DNA of 64,000 bases from Taishania sp037189645 (lineage in GTDB: Bacteria > Bacteroidota > Bacteroidia > Flavobacteriales_D > Crocinitomicaceae): contig JBBCIY010000003.1 of the NCBI GenBank assembly GCA_037189645.1, positions 174,381-238,380 of the forward strand. Reading direction: 5' to 3'. Both the position numbers and the translations under genes were made by a program. The notes beneath the pieces are model-generated. The model ran no database searches, had not been told where the DNA came from, and was given only the letters and a program-made list of their open reading frames with translations. Numbering within the stretch: position 1 is the first letter of the stretch; each line of letters starts with the position of its first letter. Shown piece after piece: positions 60,446-64,000 of the stretch.

Positions 60446-60741
60446 AACCCGGGGAACATGTTTTTGGCAGAGCTCATTACTTCCTGCTCATTGATCTTAT
60501 TCGCGTTTTCCAATGCACGTTCTAACGCTACACTGAACAGGTCTTCCAGGTCTTCTTTCGAGAGTTGAGTGTGGTCCGTGTTGATGGAAATGGATTTGAA
60601 ATTCCGGTTTCCTGTCAGCTCGATCCGGATCAGCCCGCCTCCGGCTTCTCCTTCAACAACGATTGTATCCAGTCTTTTCCTGCTTTCCTCTGCAAGATTT
60701 TTCATCGCATTGAGCTTGTCTAACATTCCTGATCCAAACAT
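60442..60741 (-). CDS. YbaB/EbfC-family nucleoid-associated protein
   Basis: A 99-residue small DNA-binding dimer of the YbaB/EbfC family, with the glycine-rich strand VEGEAGGGLIRIELTGNRNFK and a helical C-terminal half. It overlaps the folate ligase gene by 4 bp. The family is often next to recR or dnaX, but not here. Confidence 0.92.
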   Translation of the reverse strand: MFGSGMLDKLNAMKNLAEESRKRLDTIVVEGEAGGGLIRIELTGNRNFKSISINTDHTQLSKEDLEDLFSVALERALENANKINEQEVMSSAKNMFPGL

Positions 60742-60761
60742 GATATTTGATTTTGAATATA

Positions 60762-60806
60762 GAATAGTGAATTATGATTACTTGTTTTACTCACAATTCA
60801 CTATTC
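60762..60806. repeat. 12-bp perfect inverted repeat between guaB and ybaB
   Basis: GAATAGTGAATT (60762-60773) is repeated inverted at 60795-60806, with a 21-nt spacer. It fills most of the 78-bp gap between guaB and ybaB. Without a T tract it is a poor terminator; it could be a palindromic intergenic repeat. Confidence 0.7.
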
Positions 60807-60819
60807 AAAGTTCAGTATT

Positions 60820-62292
60820 TTATCTGATACTGTAATTAGGTGCCTCTCTGCTGATCGTAACATTATGCGGGTGCGATTCACGCATGCCGGCACTTGTGAT
60901 ACGAACAAACTTAGATCCTTTCAACTTTTCAATCGTAGGCGCTCCGCAGTATCCCATTCCGGCTCTTAATCCACCGATGATCTGGTGCATCACTTCTGCC
61001 AGGTAACCTTTGTATGGAACTCTTCCTGAAATTCCTTCGGGAACAAGCTTCTTAATGTCGTCTTCCGCGTCCTGGAAATAACGGTCTTTGGATCCTTTCT
61101 GCATGGCTTCCAAAGATCCCATTCCACGGTAGGACTTAAATTTCCTTCCTTCGAAAATGATTGTTTCTCCCGGTGATTCTTCCACTCCGGCGAGCATGGA
61201 GCCGACCATTACGGTATCAGCTCCGGCAGCCAGTGCCTTTACAATGTCACCGGTATACCGGATCCCGCCATCGGCAATGACAGGGATACCCGTCCCTTCC
61301 AATGCCATTGCAACATCATTGACTGCGGATAATTGGGGGACCCCAACTCCGGCAATGATACGTGTAGTACAGATAGAACCTGGTCCGATCCCTACCTTTA
61401 CAGCATCCGCACCTGCCTCTGCTAAATATTTTGCGGCTTCCGGCGTTGCAATATTCCCGACAACAACATCCAGTTTGGGGAATTTCGCTTTTACTTCTTT
61501 TAGTTTGTCAACCACGCCTCGTGTATGCCCGTGTGCCGTATCAATGACAATGGCGTCTACTCCTGCTTCATACAGTGCGGAAACACGGTCAATTGTGTCG
61601 TATGTTACTCCGACAGCAGCTGCTACACGTAATCTTCCGAATGAATCTTTGCATGAATTCGGATGTGTTTTAACTTTAATGATATCCCGGTAGGTAATCA
61701 GCCCGATTAATTTATTGGCTGCATCTACAACGGGTAATTTCTCGATCTTGTTTTCCTGGAGAATTCCTTCCGCGGTTGCTAAATCCGTACCGTCGGTCGT
61801 CGTTACCAGGTTTTCACTTGTCATTACTTCTGTGATCGGACGTTGCGTGTTTTTTTCAAAGCGCAGATCTCTGTTTGTAACGATTCCTTTTAATGTTCCA
61901 TTGTCGTCAACAACAGGAATGCCGCCTATTTTGTATTCTTTCATCAGGCTTAAGGCATCACCGACAGAACTGTCCTGGCTTAATGTCACCGGATCCAGGA
62001 TCATCCCGCTTTCAGAACGTTTCACCTTTCTTACTTCCAGCGCTTGCGCTTCGATGGTCATGTTTTTGTGGATTACACCGATTCCTCCCTGTTGCGCAAT
62101 TGCGATCGCGAGCTGTGATTCTGTTACGGTGTCCATCGCTGCGGAAACAACAGGCGAGAATACTTCTATGTTTCGTGTGAATTTGCTTTTTAACTGAACA
62201 TCTCTTGGTAGTACTTCTGAGTAAGCTGGAACTAATAGAACATCGTCGTAAGTAAGGCCTTCTTGGATGTTAATAACATTGGAAAGTGACAT
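60820..62292 (-). CDS. guaB: Inosine-5'-monophosphate dehydrogenase
   Basis: A 490-residue NAD-dependent enzyme of GMP synthesis. A (beta/alpha)8 barrel is interrupted by two CBS domains (about 95-210; DNGTLKGIVTNRDLRF and ANKLIGLITYRDI). The catalytic Cys lies in GPGSICTTRIIAGVG, and the flap has FKSYRGMGSLEAM. Length and start match the family. A TACTTTTG promoter box lies about 34 bp upstream. Confidence 0.98.
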   Translation of the reverse strand: MSLSNVINIQEGLTYDDVLLVPAYSEVLPRDVQLKSKFTRNIEVFSPVVSAAMDTVTESQLAIAIAQQGGIGVIHKNMTIEAQALEVRKVKRSESGMILDPVTLSQDSSVGDALSLMKEYKIGGIPVVDDNGTLKGIVTNRDLRFEKNTQRPITEVMTSENLVTTTDGTDLATAEGILQENKIEKLPVVDAANKLIGLITYRDIIKVKTHPNSCKDSFGRLRVAAAVGVTYDTIDRVSALYEAGVDAIVIDTAHGHTRGVVDKLKEVKAKFPKLDVVVGNIATPEAAKYLAEAGADAVKVGIGPGSICTTRIIAGVGVPQLSAVNDVAMALEGTGIPVIADGGIRYTGDIVKALAAGADTVMVGSMLAGVEESPGETIIFEGRKFKSYRGMGSLEAMQKGSKDRYFQDAEDDIKKLVPEGISGRVPYKGYLAEVMHQIIGGLRAGMGYCGAPTIEKLKGSKFVRITSAGMRESHPHNVTISREAPNYSIR

Positions 62293-62325
62293 ATTTTGAA
62301 CCTATTTTTTACAATAAAATTCCTG

Positions 62326-62333
62326 CAAAAGTA
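62326..62333 (-). promoter_or_regulatory. -7 box of guaB
   Basis: TACTTTTG on the minus strand, followed by C, is a good TAnnTTTGY match and lies about 34 bp before the guaB start. A GTG 20 nt further upstream is a poor -33 element. Confidence 0.45.
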
Positions 62334-62371
62334 AGCATAAAAAGTTGTTTTATCACCATCTTTCCCGATTT

Positions 62372-63763
62372 TTATTTCAAATCAGCAATCCACTTTTGGA
62401 TATACTCCAGTGCAAGCGGAGAAAGTGTTTCTTCGATCAGGGCATACTCTCCCGGGGCTCCTGTATCGGAGGTCTGAAATAGATGATTCAGCTTGGGGAA
62501 TGTGTACACTTTCGAGTTCTTATGGGAGTGTAGCAGCTGCAACATTGGCTCTTCATTCAGCCGGGGAGAGACCTGCAGGTCATTTTCCCCGAAAAGTGCC
62601 AGTACCGGACAAGTTACATCCTTTATATAGTCGGCTGGCGAGGTAGTGATAAATACTTTCATCCATTCCGTTGTGTAAGTATACGCGGTTTGTTTCGCAA
62701 AACTTTTAACAGAAAGGCTTTTAGGTACAGTATAGTTTAGCTCTTTTACCCATGTTTCTATTTTAGTGGTCAGTTCTTGCTGAAGATTGGAGGAAGAGGC
62801 GTGTTGTGAAATATACTCCAGGATCATCCTGTTTAATTTCAATTGCTCTTCGATCTCTTCTCTGTCAGTTCCCGAGCTTTCCATGATCAGTTCCTGCTGG
62901 TCCGGGATGATCAGACTTCCCGGCACGCTCGGTCCTGCCATCAAAACAATAAAACCGATTTCCGGGTTCCTTGCCGCGACAATAGGAGCGATCAGCCCTC
63001 CTTCACTGTGTCCGATAATTCCGGTTTTCAATGGATCGATTTTCTTTTGTTTTACGAGGTATTTCCATGCCGCTTCGGCATCATCCGCAAAGTCAAGGCT
63101 TGTTGCCTGTGCGAAATCTCCTGTAGATTTTCCTACACCTCTGTCATCGTAGCGCAGTACGGCAATTCCGTTCCGGGAGAGGTGATCCGCTAGCACAAGA
63201 AAGGTTTTGTGCCCCATTAACTCTTCGTTTCTGTCTTGCGGGCCGCTTCCCGATATTAAGATTACCGCAGGGAAAGGTCCCTTCCCCTGAGGGATGGTAA
63301 GTGTTCCGGAAAGCTTCACTTTTTCGTTGGCTGTTTTGATTGTTACTTCTTTTTCAGAGTATGGAAAAGGAGGAGTAGGGACTTGAGGGCGTTTAGGGCC
63401 GCTTAACTCTCCTGAAAACGGAGACATATTTAAGGGGAGATCTATTCCTCCCTGGGAAAAAGTTCCGGTGAGCGTATCATTTTTCAAAACTCCATTGTAT
63501 TTTGCTCCCAGCAGCGGAAGATCTATATTAATAGTATCACCCTTTATGGATGTTTTATGTGCCGGGTTCCCAAACGAGTTTTGATCGGGGCTGTCTACTT
63601 TGGTAATAAAGACACCGTCGTGTTGTGTAATGTGAAAAGCGATTCGCAGCTGGACACCTGACGTTTTTAGTTCTCCCAGCCAGCTCTTCAGGAATCGGTT
63701 CTCTTGTGCGTTTGATGATGCGAATAAAAAAACAAATACGATTGAAAATACAAGTTTGCTCAT
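62372..63763 (-). CDS. Secreted alpha/beta hydrolase (serine-aminopeptidase-like)
   Basis: A 463-residue exported enzyme. The signal peptide is about 1-19 (SKLVFSIVFVFLFASSNAQ). An N-terminal beta region (about 20-125) resembles the lipocalin-like/DUF domains seen before such hydrolases. The alpha/beta-hydrolase fold follows: VILISGSGPQDRN (oxyanion part), nucleophile GHSEGG, Asp in FGENDLQV and His in PKLNHLFQ. Substrates may be esters or short peptides outside the cytoplasm. It lies upstream of guaB on the same strand, with the guaB promoter between. Confidence 0.9.
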   Translation of the reverse strand: MSKLVFSIVFVFLFASSNAQENRFLKSWLGELKTSGVQLRIAFHITQHDGVFITKVDSPDQNSFGNPAHKTSIKGDTINIDLPLLGAKYNGVLKNDTLTGTFSQGGIDLPLNMSPFSGELSGPKRPQVPTPPFPYSEKEVTIKTANEKVKLSGTLTIPQGKGPFPAVILISGSGPQDRNEELMGHKTFLVLADHLSRNGIAVLRYDDRGVGKSTGDFAQATSLDFADDAEAAWKYLVKQKKIDPLKTGIIGHSEGGLIAPIVAARNPEIGFIVLMAGPSVPGSLIIPDQQELIMESSGTDREEIEEQLKLNRMILEYISQHASSSNLQQELTTKIETWVKELNYTVPKSLSVKSFAKQTAYTYTTEWMKVFITTSPADYIKDVTCPVLALFGENDLQVSPRLNEEPMLQLLHSHKNSKVYTFPKLNHLFQTSDTGAPGEYALIEETLSPLALEYIQKWIADLK

Positions 63764-64000
63764 CTTTTAATTATGTTATAATATAATAAATATGGATCTT
63801 GGAGGTAAAGATAATAAAAGTTGAAGACATATGATTTGTATATAATTATGGAGTGATTCCTTTTCTTATAAGTTTATGTTTTTACATTTTGAAGTTATCT
63901 TTTTAGAGATGTTGGATATATTATTTGGATTATTTATCTTTGTTTATCAGTGTTTTGATGTGCGAGCAGTAATTTTTCACAAAAAAAGTGGTATAAAAAA
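63764..64000. other. AT-rich tail, no gene seen
   Basis: About 240 bp upstream of the hydrolase gene, very AT-rich. No start, RNA or repeat could be supported; it presumably holds a promoter for the hydrolase. Confidence 0.5.

Noticed and set aside
1..64000. CRISPR arrays, prophage, integrase/attachment sites, rRNA
   Set aside because: None seen; repeats found are short promoter or hairpin elements, and no phage structural or integrase gene is present.

Overview
The window looks like a piece of a Bacteroidota chromosome, most likely Flavobacteriales and possibly close to Crocinitomicaceae/Fluviicola (genus-level placement is a guess). Supporting signs are a type IX secretion (T9SS) C-terminal sorting tail, the T9SS regulator PorX, many DUF families typical of Bacteroidota, Bacteroidota-type promoters (TTG about 19 nt before TAnnTTTG), tRNA genes without an encoded CCA, and moderate GC. 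It is mostly ordinary chromosome. There is no prophage, CRISPR array, rRNA operon or intact insertion sequence.

Layout. 1-1 kb: end of birA and a small InsA-like zinc-ribbon/HTH gene. 1-9.5 kb: a carboxylate/acetate block with an outer-membrane barrel, an MHS-type MFS carrier with a large loop insertion, small membrane proteins, an SSS-transporter/histidine-kinase hybrid, a receiver-only response regulator and acetyl-CoA synthetase. 9.5-16 kb: an HNH protein with a C-terminal membrane helix, a DHA2 efflux pump, a membrane protein/winged-helix/DUF4173 cluster whose two promoters share a 17-bp palindrome, and a hyaluronan-synthase-like glycosyltransferase. 16-24.7 kb: NlpC/P60 peptidase, an NTF2-like/GNAT/nitrilase operon, an OmpA protein, a peroxiredoxin/thioredoxin operon, alanine dehydrogenase coupled to an HsdR_N-like nuclease domain, and Tag. 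24.7-32.5 kb: porX, a large putative porin, S20, two tRNA-Glu genes and three secreted proteins, including a probable zinc metalloprotease and a CAP protein. 32.6-38.5 kb: HemW and methionine salvage (a fused mtnD-mtnC gene and mtnB), interleaved with envelope proteins. 38.5-47.3 kb: an aminotransferase, FkbM methyltransferase, flippase, tyrosine catabolism (hppD, hmgA), a T9SS beta-helix cargo and a small cytochrome c. 47.3-64 kb: CoA transferase, GNAT, thioesterase, an AlgJ/AlgI-like O-acetylation pair, a TPR protein, gyrA, clpC, msrB, a LEA-like repeat lipoprotein, a 5-formyl-THF ligase, YbaB, guaB and a secreted alpha/beta hydrolase.

The most interesting signals are: the self-contained putative regulon at 11.9-14.4 kb; the CrbS-like sensor paired with a receiver that has no output domain beside acsA; the HNH protein with a membrane tail; the mtnD-mtnC fusion; an orphan terminator hinting at a small RNA near 19.5 kb; two genes whose -7 boxes abut the start codon (possible leaderless mRNAs); and a likely one-base lesion at the start of a small membrane-protein gene near 33.04 kb. 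Nothing here is clearly a wholly new system. The winged-helix/DUF4173 regulon and the acetate-sensing block are the best candidates for follow-up.
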